NCBI GenBank assembly: GCA_030057915.1
Contig: JASGUC010000031.1
Span: forward strand, 1-64,000
DNA from: Pseudomonadota bacterium
GTDB lineage: Bacteria > Desulfobacterota > Syntrophia > Syntrophales > UBA8958
DNA: 64,000 bases
Reading direction: 5' to 3'
Below the pieces are notes generated by a model. It was not told where the DNA came from. It worked only from the letters and a program-made list of their open reading frames with translations, and made no database searches. Each line of letters opens with the position of its first letter. Within the stretch, counting starts at the first letter, position 1. Made by a program: the position numbers and the translations under genes. This document shows, in pieces, positions 8,143 to 16,324 of this stretch.

Positions 8143-10941
8143 ATGGACTACAAGGAAACCTTGAACCTCCCCAAAACCGATTTTCCCATGAAGGCCAATC
8201 TCGCCGCCCGAGAACCGGAAATGCTGGCCCGGTGGGAGGAGATGCGTATCTACCACCGGATCCGCGCCGTGTCCAAGGGCCGGGAAGTCTATATCCTCCA
8301 TGACGGGCCTCCGTACGCCAACGGCAACATCCACCTCGGCACCGCCCTCAACAAGATCATCAAGGACATGGTCATCAAGACCAAGAACATGTCGGGTCTG
8401 GACAGCATCTACGTCCCCGGCTGGGATTGCCACGGCCTCCCCATCGAACATCAGGTCGATAAGGAGCTGGGGGACAAAAAATACGAGATCTCCCAGGCGG
8501 ACAAAAGGCGGGCCTGCCGGGCCTACGCGGAGCGCTTCGTGGACATCCAGCGGGAGCAGTTCAAGCGCCTCGGGGTCTTCGGGGAATGGGAAAATCCCTA
8601 CCTCACCATGACTTACGATTACGAGGCCATCACCGTGGCGGAATTCGGCAAGCTCTTCCTGGGCGGCGATGTCTATAAGGGCAAGAAGCCCGTTTACTGG
8701 TGCGCCACCTGCAAGACCGCCCTGGCGGAGGCGGAGGTGGAATACGGCGACCACACGACGCCGTCCATTTACGTCAAATTCCCCGTGATCTCCGACATCG
8801 CCGCGATCCGACCCAAACTGGCGGGGGAAAAGGTGCATGTGGTCATCTGGACTACCACCCCCTGGACGATCCCCGCCAACCTGGCCATCGCCTTCCACGA
8901 GGAGTTCATCTATGTGGCCGTGAAGACGGAGGGAGAGGTCCTGATCCTCGCCAAGGACCTCCTCGATTACTGCCTCGATGCCTTCGGACGACAGGGCAAG
9001 CCTTACGAGATCCTCGACGAGTTCCCCGGTGCGGTCATGGAGGGCCTGAAGACCCGCCATCCCCTCATCGACCGGGAAAGCGTCCTGATCCTCGCCCCCT
9101 TCGTCACCCTTGATGCCGGCACGGGCTGCGTCCACATCGCCCCCGGCCACGGTCAGGAGGACTATGAAATCGGGATGAAATACGGCCTGGACAACTACGC
9201 CCCCGTTGACGAGGACGGACGCTTCACGAAGGACGTGGCGGATTTCGCCGGGATGTTCGTCTTCGACGCCAACGACCCCGTCAACGACAAGCTCCGGGAG
9301 GTCGGGGCGCTCCTGGGTCTCGTCGATATCGATCATTCCTATCCCCACTGCTGGCGCTGCAAGGAGCCCATCATCTTCCGCTCCACGGAGCAATGGTTCA
9401 TCTCCATGGAAAGGAACGGCCTCCGGAAGAAGGCCCTGGAGGCCATCGCCAAGGGGGAATGGATCCCTTCGTGGGGGAAGGATCGGATCTACGGGATGGT
9501 GGAAAACCGTCCCGACTGGTGCATCTCCCGTCAGCGCCTCTGGGGCGTCCCGATCGCCATGTTCTACTGCAATGACTGCCAGAGCGAGTTCCTTACCAAG
9601 GAGATCCTCGACCATGTCGTCGCCCTGGTCCGGGAGCATGGGGCGGATGTCTGGTTCGAGCGGGAGGCGAGGGAGCTTGTCCCCGCCGGCACGGTCTGCC
9701 CGGTATGCAAAAAAGGCCGGGAATTCCGCAAAGAAACGAATATCCTCGATGTCTGGTTCGACTCCGGCGTGAGCCACGCCGCCGTCCTGGAGACCCGTCC
9801 CGATCACCGCTCCCCCTCGGACATGTATCTCGAAGGGAGCGACCAGCACCGGGGCTGGTTCCATTCGTCCCTTCTGGAATGCGTGGGCACCCGGGGCCAC
9901 GCCCCTTACAAGACCGTCCTGACCCACGGCTTCGTTGTCGATGGCGAAGGCAAAAAGATGTCGAAATCCGTAGGCAACGTCGTCGAGCCGGACGAGATCA
10001 TCGGCGAATACGGCGCGGAGATTCTTCGCCTCTGGGTGGCGGCGGAGGATTACACCGACGACATCCGCATCTCCAGGGAGATCCTCACCCGCCTGGTGGA
10101 GGCCTACCGGCGGATCCGCAATACTAGCCGCTACATCCTGGGGAATCTCTTCGACTTCGATCCGGGGAAGGACCGCCTCCCCTACGCCGAGCTGGAAGAG
10201 ATGGACCGCTGGGCCCTCCACCGCCTCCAAGAGGTCATCCGCCGGGTCCGGGAGGCTTACGACAGGTACCAGTTTCACATGGTCTATCATACCCTCTACA
10301 ACTTCTGCGCTGTTGACCTGAGCGCCCTCTACCTGGACGTCCTCAAGGACCGTCTCTACACCTCGAAGGCGGCCTCCCGCCAGCGCCGCTCCGCCCAGAC
10401 GGCCATGGAGATCATCCTGGACGCCATGGCCCGGCTGCTGGCCCCGATCCTCACCTTTACCGCCGAGGAGGTCTGGCTCGCCAGGCCCGCTTACGACGGC
10501 AAGGAGGAAAGCGTCCACCTCACGGAATTCCCCGCGGTAAATCCGGACTTCGTGGATGAGGAACTGGGGGAGAGGTGGCGGACCCTCGTCGCGGTCAAGG
10601 GGGAGATAGCCAAGGCCATCGAGACGGCCCGGAAAAACAAGATCGTCGGCCATTCCCTCGATGCGGCGGTGGCCGTCGCCCCGCCGGAGAACCTGCGGGA
10701 GCTTATCGCCGGACACCGGGAGGATCTCCAGGCCCTCCAGATCGTATCGCAACTGGACATCGTCACCCGAGGCGACCTAGACGCCGACGCCTACGAAAGC
10801 AAGGAAATCGAAGGCCTGTGCGTGGGGGTCGTCAAGGCCCGGGGGAAGAAATGCGGGCGCTGCTGGATCTACAGCGAAGACCTGGGGAAGGATCCGGAGC
10901 ATCCGACCATCTGCGACCGCTGCCTGGCGAACCTGAGGTGA
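8143..10941 (+). CDS. ileS: Isoleucyl-tRNA synthetase
   Basis: 932 residues, the normal length of a bacterial type I IleRS. The HIGH-type signature is GPPYANGNIHLGT (about 55-67) and the KMSKS loop is KKMSKSVGN (about 603-611). The CP1 editing region carries WTTTPWTIPANL, and the C-terminal zinc ribbon is CGRCW...CDRC. It charges tRNA-Ile in the cytosol. AAGGAAGGAG precedes the ATG. It is followed by lspA after a 154-bp gap occupied by an R1 element; the ileS-lspA pairing is common in bacteria. The stop TGA is the first three bases of a TGAGACCC R1 border. Confidence 0.97.
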   Translation: MDYKETLNLPKTDFPMKANLAAREPEMLARWEEMRIYHRIRAVSKGREVYILHDGPPYANGNIHLGTALNKIIKDMVIKTKNMSGLDSIYVPGWDCHGLPIEHQVDKELGDKKYEISQADKRRACRAYAERFVDIQREQFKRLGVFGEWENPYLTMTYDYEAITVAEFGKLFLGGDVYKGKKPVYWCATCKTALAEAEVEYGDHTTPSIYVKFPVISDIAAIRPKLAGEKVHVVIWTTTPWTIPANLAIAFHEEFIYVAVKTEGEVLILAKDLLDYCLDAFGRQGKPYEILDEFPGAVMEGLKTRHPLIDRESVLILAPFVTLDAGTGCVHIAPGHGQEDYEIGMKYGLDNYAPVDEDGRFTKDVADFAGMFVFDANDPVNDKLREVGALLGLVDIDHSYPHCWRCKEPIIFRSTEQWFISMERNGLRKKALEAIAKGEWIPSWGKDRIYGMVENRPDWCISRQRLWGVPIAMFYCNDCQSEFLTKEILDHVVALVREHGADVWFEREARELVPAGTVCPVCKKGREFRKETNILDVWFDSGVSHAAVLETRPDHRSPSDMYLEGSDQHRGWFHSSLLECVGTRGHAPYKTVLTHGFVVDGEGKKMSKSVGNVVEPDEIIGEYGAEILRLWVAAEDYTDDIRISREILTRLVEAYRRIRNTSRYILGNLFDFDPGKDRLPYAELEEMDRWALHRLQEVIRRVREAYDRYQFHMVYHTLYNFCAVDLSALYLDVLKDRLYTSKAASRQRRSAQTAMEIILDAMARLLAPILTFTAEEVWLARPAYDGKEESVHLTEFPAVNPDFVDEELGERWRTLVAVKGEIAKAIETARKNKIVGHSLDAAVAVAPPENLRELIAGHREDLQALQIVSQLDIVTRGDLDADAYESKEIEGLCVGVVKARGKKCGRCWIYSEDLGKDPEHPTICDRCLANLR

Positions 10942-11068
10942 GACCCTTGAACACCCGCGCTCCTTTCGCCCCGGCAAGGACCGGGGGCCGGAAGGCCTTG
11001 AGAACGCCCTATTCCGACCTCCACCGGCATGACGAAAGGGGATCGGAAACGGCGTTTTTCAAAGGTCG
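10940..11068. repeat. R1 element between ileS and lspA
   Basis: About 129 bp, GAGACCCTTGAACACC at the left and GGCGTTTTTCAAAGGTC at the right, with the same internal blocks as the copy at 4864 in the same order. The left border overlaps the ileS stop codon. It lies between two genes that would otherwise form an operon. Confidence 0.75.
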
Positions 11069-11095
11069 CGAAGCAGGGGATCGGCCGGCTGAGCG

Positions 11096-11572
11096 ATGAA
11101 AAAAGAGAACCTTGTCTTTGTGGCGACCGTGGCGGGGCTGCTGGTCCTCGACCAGGTCTCCAAGTGGGTCATCCACGCGGGGATGGCCCTCCATGAGTCC
11201 ATCGTCGTGATCCCGGGATTCTTCAGCATCACCTACATACGGAATCCCGGGGCGGCCTTCGGCCTCCTCGCCGGGGCCTCGCCGACCTTCCGCTACGTAT
11301 TCTTCATCGGCGTCACCTTGGCGGCCATCGGCCTCATCCTCCACTACCTGCGCATCCATGCCGACGACGATCGACTGCTGACGATCTCCCTGGGGATGAT
11401 CCTCTCCGGGGCCCTGGGGAACTTGATTGACCGGATCCGTTTCGGAGAGGTGATCGACTTCCTCGACTTCCATATCGGCGCCAACCATTGGCCCGCCTTC
11501 AATGTGGCCGATTCCGCCATTTCCTGCGGGGCCTTCGTCCTCTTCCTCCACATCGTCCGGAGGAAAAGATAA
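11096..11572 (+). CDS. lspA: Lipoprotein signal peptidase (signal peptidase II)
   Basis: 158 residues with four hydrophobic segments. Catalytic and conserved motifs are present: VLDQVSKW near the N-terminus, NPGAAFG, GALGNLIDR (catalytic Asp) and FNVADSAI (second catalytic Asp). It removes signal peptides from prolipoproteins in the inner membrane. The gene follows ileS; its stop TAA is the start of the R3 repeat copy (TAAACCCAAATTTT). Confidence 0.96.
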   Translation: MKKENLVFVATVAGLLVLDQVSKWVIHAGMALHESIVVIPGFFSITYIRNPGAAFGLLAGASPTFRYVFFIGVTLAAIGLILHYLRIHADDDRLLTISLGMILSGALGNLIDRIRFGEVIDFLDFHIGANHWPAFNVADSAISCGAFVLFLHIVRRKR

Positions 11573-11752
11573 ACCCAAATTTTCCCCCGGGGTTTCAGCC
11601 CTTTCGCCGCGGCGCCGGAGACGGCGGCCGCATGGATTGCCGGAACCCGCCCCAATGGAAGCCATTGGAGATTCTTCCTCGATTACATCGCGTGGCGTGG
11701 GCCCCGCGACCCGTTGGCCCATGACCCGGCGGCATCGCGCCATGAATCATGA
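11571..11752 (+). repeat. R3 repeat, copy 1 (about 180 bp)
   Basis: Runs from AAACCCAAATTTTC to GCCATGAATCATG. It aligns over its whole length with the reverse complement of 57062-57257 at roughly three quarters identity by eye. It begins exactly at the lspA stop. Reverse-strand frames in both copies give similar peptides (MARC..VM.QRVA, and AAAVSGAAAKG versus AAAICGAAEKG), with a frameshift here. Confidence 0.7.
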
Positions 11753-11753
11753 G

Positions 11754-11850
11754 GCGAGACCTTGGAAGAACGGCCTATCCTGTCCCGCAGGGCCGGATCC
11801 GGCATCCCGAAGACACTTGAAAACAAAAGATTCCGGCTTTCGTGTTAGCA
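11754..11850 (+). repeat. Partial R1 element abutting R3
   Basis: Starts GAGACCTTGGAAGAACGG and keeps the middle blocks (GGATCCGGCATCCCG, CACTTGAAAACA, GATTCCGGCTTTCG), then fades; no right border. Confidence 0.55.
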
Positions 11851-11992
11851 TCGGTGAGATTGTCCCCCTTTTTCATCGGTTGTAGATGCCCCCCATGGAG
11901 CATATACAACAGGTTTTTCTCTTCCCTTGTATCGTCACCCCCCCTGATATGGTGACGACAAAGAAACCAGAAAAACCAGAGAAATCAAAGGA

Positions 11993-12335
11993 CTAACCCA
12001 AGTTCATGATTTTTCCCCTCAAAAAGTGGTAATTTGGCAGTTTTTGAAAATATGAAGTTCGTTATATCAATAGGTTACGCTATCTCGGAGGCCAAAAAGC
12101 CGTTTGTAGTACCAAAATATTTATTAACGACTTGACATGGGTGCTTTTCTGTTATAGTGAGGCGGCATGTGGTCATTTATGATGCCCTGCATCTTTCTCA
12201 TCGGCCAGGCCAGACAATAAAAACGATCATCTGAGCCCCCTCCCAAAAATATGTAGTACCCAAACGACCGTTTCGCCGCTCGGAAGCACTCGATAATGCT
12301 AATAATATTTTTTACGATCATGAACTTGGGCTAAG
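11993..12335. mobile_element. AT-rich segment with inverted ends (possible MITE or IS remnant)
   Basis: A 343-bp AT-rich block bounded by inverted copies of a near-identical 18-19 bp sequence: CTAACCCAAGTTCATGAT at 11993 and its complement at 12317-12335, with one insertion and one mismatch. Inside are two GTAGTACC boxes and TTGACA/TATAGT hexamers 15 bp apart. No transposase frame, and no clear target duplication. Composition differs sharply from the flanks. The rest of 12336-12502 holds no gene. Confidence 0.5.
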
Positions 12336-12502
12336 AGAAACAAAAAAACAATAAAATATCTTTTGTCCATTTTTCAGGAACTAAAGGAAGCAAAAAAGAG
12401 CTACAAGGGGGGGGGACCACCGAATCGATGCTTTCGGGGGATGTTCAAACTGGTGATTACAGCTTTCGAGGGAATGACGGCGGGGGGTCGTGACGGCGCC
12501 TC

Positions 12503-13270
12503 TCAAAGGTCTCGCGGCGGGTTCAACTCGATTGCCAGGTCATCGTAAGTGGCGAAACTGGCGGGGAAGATGACGCGGGCGTCCTCCTCGGCCTCCCGGC
12601 GCAACTCCAGATCGGGATAGATCCGGGCGTCGAAATGGACCAGCGCCAGGCGCTTTGCCCGGGCCTCCCACGCTATCCGCGCCGCCGTCTCCGGATTCAA
12701 GTGGGGCCAGTCCTCGCTGCCCTGCCCCCGGCGGTAGGCGCATTCGGCGATCGCCAGGTCCGCCTCCCGGCACAGGGCGACGGCATTGGCGCAGTAGCCC
12801 GTGTCGGGGCAGTAGCTCAACGTCAGCCCCTCCAGAGTCAATCTGAAGCCCAGCGTCAGGGAGGCATGACGCAAGGGAAGGGCCGTGACCGGGAAGGGAA
12901 GCGACCCCCCTTCGTCGGGCAGTTCCAAAACGGCGGCGGGATAAGGAAGGTCCTGCAAGGGCACGGTAAACGGCTGATTCACCAGCGTCGTCAGGATGTT
13001 CCGGGCCCCGGCGGGACCGCAGATCGTAAGTCCGCCGGGAAAGGAGAACTTGACGAGGGTATGGAGCCCCGCCACGTGATCCAGGTGGAAGTGGCTGAGG
13101 AACATGAAGACCGGGCGGCCGTTGTCTCCGACGCCGTAACGGTCCGCCTTGGCCAGTCCGTAGCCCGCATCGAGGATGATGTCCCAGGCCGCCGTCCGCG
13201 CCAGAATGCAGATCGTGTTGCCCGTGGCCGTGTCGTACCAGCCGTTGGTTCCCAGGAAGACGATCTTCAT
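12503..13270 (-). CDS. MBL-fold metallohydrolase (RNase Z/phosphodiesterase-like)
   Basis: 255 residues beginning MKIVFLGTNGWYDTATGNT, with the metal motif SHFHLDHVAG (about 79-88) and further ligands in CPDTGY and LVHFDARIYPDLE. This is the tRNase Z-like branch of the metallo-beta-lactamase fold; substrate unknown. The ATG overlaps the stop of the upstream 99-residue gene (ATGA), so the two are coupled. The last residues RDL and the stop are encoded by an R1 border (GAGACCTTTGA read on the minus strand). Confidence 0.85.
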   Translation of the reverse strand: MKIVFLGTNGWYDTATGNTICILARTAAWDIILDAGYGLAKADRYGVGDNGRPVFMFLSHFHLDHVAGLHTLVKFSFPGGLTICGPAGARNILTTLVNQPFTVPLQDLPYPAAVLELPDEGGSLPFPVTALPLRHASLTLGFRLTLEGLTLSYCPDTGYCANAVALCREADLAIAECAYRRGQGSEDWPHLNPETAARIAWEARAKRLALVHFDARIYPDLELRREAEEDARVIFPASFATYDDLAIELNPPRDL

Positions 13271-13566
13271 TCGCCCAGGATCGCCCGCCGCGCCCGATCC
13301 ATGATCTCCGCCTTAAAAGACGGATAGCCGGGGATCGTCTGATTGAGAAATTTATGAACGTACTGGGTGTCCCAGACGAGCATCCGTTCGAAATCGGCCG
13401 TCTTTCCCATAGGTTCCAACTGCCTTGCCACCTCGGCGACAAAGAAATCCTCTATCCGCCGGGCATAATCCCGCCGTAGGACGCGCCGATCCTCCTCGGC
13501 CTGGCCTTCCAGCCGACCCGCCGCCGTCAATTCGTCGATCCACTCCTGGGCGATGTCTTGAAACAT
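13267..13566 (-). CDS. Conserved 99-residue protein coupled to MBL hydrolase
   Basis: Helical, acidic protein: MFQDIAQEWIDELTAAGRL, then RRDYARRIEDFFVAEVARQL and VHKFLNQTIPGYPSFKAEI. It looks like the small DUF5663-type helical proteins, but I am not sure of the family. A 4-bp overlap with the hydrolase gene implies a joint function. GGAGGAAGGTC precedes the ATG. Confidence 0.72.
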   Translation of the reverse strand: MFQDIAQEWIDELTAAGRLEGQAEEDRRVLRRDYARRIEDFFVAEVARQLEPMGKTADFERMLVWDTQYVHKFLNQTIPGYPSFKAEIMDRARRAILGE

Positions 13567-13666
13567 GACCTTCCTCCTCCCCCCTATCGTTGCGGCGGCT
13601 ATATGTCCTTACCGCCGGGACGGCCGCCAGGATCGAGGCCCTCGCCCCGGCGGGGCGAGCTTTATT

Positions 13667-13761
13667 CTTGACAAGCGCCGGGAAAGCCTCTACCAATGTC
13701 TCCGTCTTTTGAAGCAACCGGGATGATCGGTCACATCGCCCGCTTTATGGCGCTTGTCAAG
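13667..13761. promoter_or_regulatory. Perfect 13-bp inverted repeat in divergent promoter region
   Basis: CTTGACAAGCGCC (13667-13679) and GGCGCTTGTCAAG (13749-13761) are exact complements 69 bp apart. Each arm contains a TTGACA hexamer pointing inward. It lies between the minus-strand 99-residue gene and the plus-strand fusion enzyme. Plus-strand TTGACA is followed 17 bp later by TACCAA. Upstream, 13641-13659 is a GC-rich hairpin (CTCGCCCC/GGGGCGAG). Confidence 0.5.
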
Positions 13762-13837
13762 GACAAAAACGCCCGAAAGCGGGGGGAGTGGGAACCAAAA
13801 CGAGGAACGAACAGGAGCTATCGAGGAGGCAGCAATC

Positions 13838-15973
13838 ATGGCGCTCAATTTGGAGGCGATCGGCAAGATAATCGGCCCCGTCGTAAAGACCTACACCTGG
13901 AAGGACGTCGCCCTGTACGCCCTGGGGATCGGCGCGGGCTTCGACGAACTGGATTACGTCTATGAGAGGGACATCAAGGTCATCCCCAGCTTTTCCGTGG
14001 CGGCCATCTTCGACTTCTTCTGGCAGGCGGCCGCCGCCGCCAACGTGAATCCGGCGGGCGTCCTCCACGGCGAGCAGGACATCGTCTTCTACCGTCCCAT
14101 CCCCTCCGGGGGAACCCTGACCACCCAGGGGGAGCTAACCCACTACTACGACAAAAAGGACAAGGGGGCCATCGTCATCGCCCAGGGGGATACGGTCGAT
14201 GGGGACGGCAACAAGCTCTTCAAGAACGTAATGACCATCTTCAGCCGTCTCGACGGCAACTTCGGCGGGGAAGAGGGGAAGGCCACGCCCTTTGTTTTCC
14301 CGGCGGGCGAACCCGATTTCGTCGTCCCGGCTCGGCCTTCCCCGGATCAACCGCTTCTCTACCGCCTCTCGGGGGACCTCTTCCCGCTTCACGTCGATCC
14401 GGGCTTCGCCCGGCAGGCCGGATTCGAAAAGCCCATCATGCACGGCCTGTGCACCTACGGCTTTGCCTGTCGCGCCCTCATGGAAAAACTCACCCCGGGA
14501 CGGCCGGAACTGGTCCGGCGTCTGGCCTGCCGCTTCTCGAAGACCCTCTACCCCGGCGAACCCATCGAGACCCTCATCTGGAGGACCGGGGAGGGCCGGG
14601 CGGTCTGGCGGACCTTGAACGCCGAAACCGGTGCCATCGTCATCGACAACGGCCTCTTCGAGTATGGTCCCGTCGCCGCCGCGGACGAGATCCGTTTTGA
14701 CGGCCGGGTGGCGGTGATTACGGGGGCGGGAGGCGGATTGGGGCGGGTTTACGCCCTGGAGTTCGCCAAACGGGGCGCCCGGGTCGTGGTCAACGACTTC
14801 GGCGTCGCCCGGGACGGCGCCGGGGGCGGCGTCAGCTCCCCCGCCGACGCGGTCGTGGCGGAAATCAAGGCCGGCGGCGGCGAGGCCGTCGCCAACTACG
14901 ACAACGTCGCCACCCCCGCCGGCGGCGAGGGGATCGTCAAAGCCGCCCTGGACGCCTTCGGGCGTGTCGATATCCTTATCAACAACGCCGGCATCATCCG
15001 TGACAAGGGCCTCCTCAAGATGACGCCGGAAAACTGGCAAGCCGTCCTCGACGTCCATCTCAACGGCGCCTACCACGTCACCAGGCCCGCCTTCGCCGCC
15101 ATGCGCGACCAGGGCTACGGACGCATCGTCATGACCACCTCCGCCGCCGGCCTCTACGGCAACTACGGCCAGACCAACTACGCCTCCGCAAAGCTCGGTC
15201 TCGTGGGCTTCATGAACTCCCTCAAACAGGAAGGCCGGAAATACAACATCACCGTCAACGCCGTCGCCCCCATCGCCGCCTCCCGCCTTACCGAGGACGT
15301 CCTGCCGCCGGACATCTTCGCCCAACTCAAACCCGAGTTCGTCGCCCCCATCGTCCTCTATCTCGCCTCCGAGGCCTGCGGGGAAACGGGGAATATCTAC
15401 AACGCCGGGATGGGTTACTACAATCGCGCCGCCATTCTCACCGGCCCGGGAACCGTCGTCGGGGACGGCAGGAGGATCCCCACCGTGGAGGAGGTGGCGG
15501 CCAACTGGGAAAAGATCCGCAACATGCGGGGGGCCAAGGAGTATTCCCAGCTCATGGACCAGGTGACGGACCTCCTCGGCGCCTTCGCCCCGAAGGCCGA
15601 TGCGTCCGCCGCGGCCCCGGGCGAGGACGACGCCCCGCCCGCCGGGCCCACCGTGGCGGGGATCTTTGCCGGAATGCGTCAGGCCTTCCAGGCCGACAAG
15701 GCCGCCGGGATCAATGTCGTCTTCCAGTTTCACATCGCCGGCGAGGGCGGCGGCGACTGGTTGGCGGAGATCGAGGATGGGACGTGCCGCATCGAAGCGG
15801 GAAAACACGCCGCCCCCACTACGACCATCACCATGGCGGCCGGGGATTTTCTCGAGATGATGGGCGGGAGGCTCTCGGCCATGGAGGCCTATACCGCGGG
15901 CAAGGTCAAGATCGGCGGCGATCTCCTCAAGTCGCGGTTGATCGAGAAGCTCTTCAAGCTCGGCGACCTTTGA
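13838..15973 (+). CDS. Trifunctional hydratase-2 / SDR dehydrogenase / SCP2 fusion (MFE-2-like)
   Basis: 711 residues in three parts. Residues 1-285 are a double-hotdog R-specific enoyl-CoA hydratase 2 (MaoC-like) with YRLSGD at 175-180 and PLHVDP following; catalytic Asp180 and His185 are kept, but the usual Asn two residues after the Asp is Phe182. Residues about 288-560 are an SDR 3-hydroxyacyl-CoA dehydrogenase (TGAGGGLG, NNAG, Tyr448-x3-Lys452). Residues about 605-711 are an SCP2 lipid-carrier domain. It should carry out two steps of beta-oxidation on R-isomers. Peroxisomal MFE-2 has the order SDR-hydratase-SCP2, so the order here is permuted. Start chosen at 13838 because GAGGAGG lies 8 bases upstream. 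The stop lies in an R1 border. Confidence 0.9.
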   Translation: MALNLEAIGKIIGPVVKTYTWKDVALYALGIGAGFDELDYVYERDIKVIPSFSVAAIFDFFWQAAAAANVNPAGVLHGEQDIVFYRPIPSGGTLTTQGELTHYYDKKDKGAIVIAQGDTVDGDGNKLFKNVMTIFSRLDGNFGGEEGKATPFVFPAGEPDFVVPARPSPDQPLLYRLSGDLFPLHVDPGFARQAGFEKPIMHGLCTYGFACRALMEKLTPGRPELVRRLACRFSKTLYPGEPIETLIWRTGEGRAVWRTLNAETGAIVIDNGLFEYGPVAAADEIRFDGRVAVITGAGGGLGRVYALEFAKRGARVVVNDFGVARDGAGGGVSSPADAVVAEIKAGGGEAVANYDNVATPAGGEGIVKAALDAFGRVDILINNAGIIRDKGLLKMTPENWQAVLDVHLNGAYHVTRPAFAAMRDQGYGRIVMTTSAAGLYGNYGQTNYASAKLGLVGFMNSLKQEGRKYNITVNAVAPIAASRLTEDVLPPDIFAQLKPEFVAPIVLYLASEACGETGNIYNAGMGYYNRAAILTGPGTVVGDGRRIPTVEEVAANWEKIRNMRGAKEYSQLMDQVTDLLGAFAPKADASAAAPGEDDAPPAGPTVAGIFAGMRQAFQADKAAGINVVFQFHIAGEGGGDWLAEIEDGTCRIEAGKHAAPTTTITMAAGDFLEMMGGRLSAMEAYTAGKVKIGGDLLKSRLIEKLFKLGDL

Positions 15974-16214
15974 AAAACGTCACTGCGTCCCCCATATGGT
16001 CCTTCCCGGGAAAGCGGGGATCCAGGGTCTGCGACCTTTTTCTGGATGCCGGGTCAAGCCCGGCAGGGAATGGGCAACGGTTTTTCAAAATTGCCGCTGC
16101 CGCCGGCAGGGTGGCGGGGAGCGGGAGACGGAGTTCCTTGAAGGCCTCGAATCATGAACCTGTAAAATTTCTCTTGGAAAATCCGGGATTATGGGAGAGC
16201 TTTGAAAAGCCGGC
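15965..16214. repeat. R1 element plus extra R1 end
   Basis: GACCTTTGAAAAACGTC at 15965 contains the stop of the preceding gene. A degenerate right end (CGGTTTTTCAAAATTGCC) lies about 130 bp later, and a further solitary end GAGAGCTTTGAAAAGCC at 16195. The inner block CTTCCCGGGAAAGCGGG matches the sub-type at 29221 and 56403. The remaining bases to 16324 show nothing else. Confidence 0.65.
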
Positions 16215-16324
16215 GCTTATAGCCCGGTGATCCTCGCCCGCCGCCGTGTTCGCCACGAGGCCTTCGGCGAACCCGCCGCGAACCCGCGCCTGGCATGAAA
16301 AACGGGGCGAGAGGGCGTCGGGAG

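Noticed and set aside
8113-10752. 879-residue open frame antisense to ileS
   Set aside because: Exact shadow of a certain gene, low-complexity Asp/Gly/Val composition and no family motif; produced by GC-rich codon bias. The same applies to long antisense frames at 14135-15808, 27069-29315, 45462-46859, 49615-51849, 57770-59620 and 61198-63027.
12363-12548. 61-codon plus-strand frame after the AT-rich island
   Set aside because: Runs into the 3' end of the convergent MBL gene and an R1 border; composition not protein-like.
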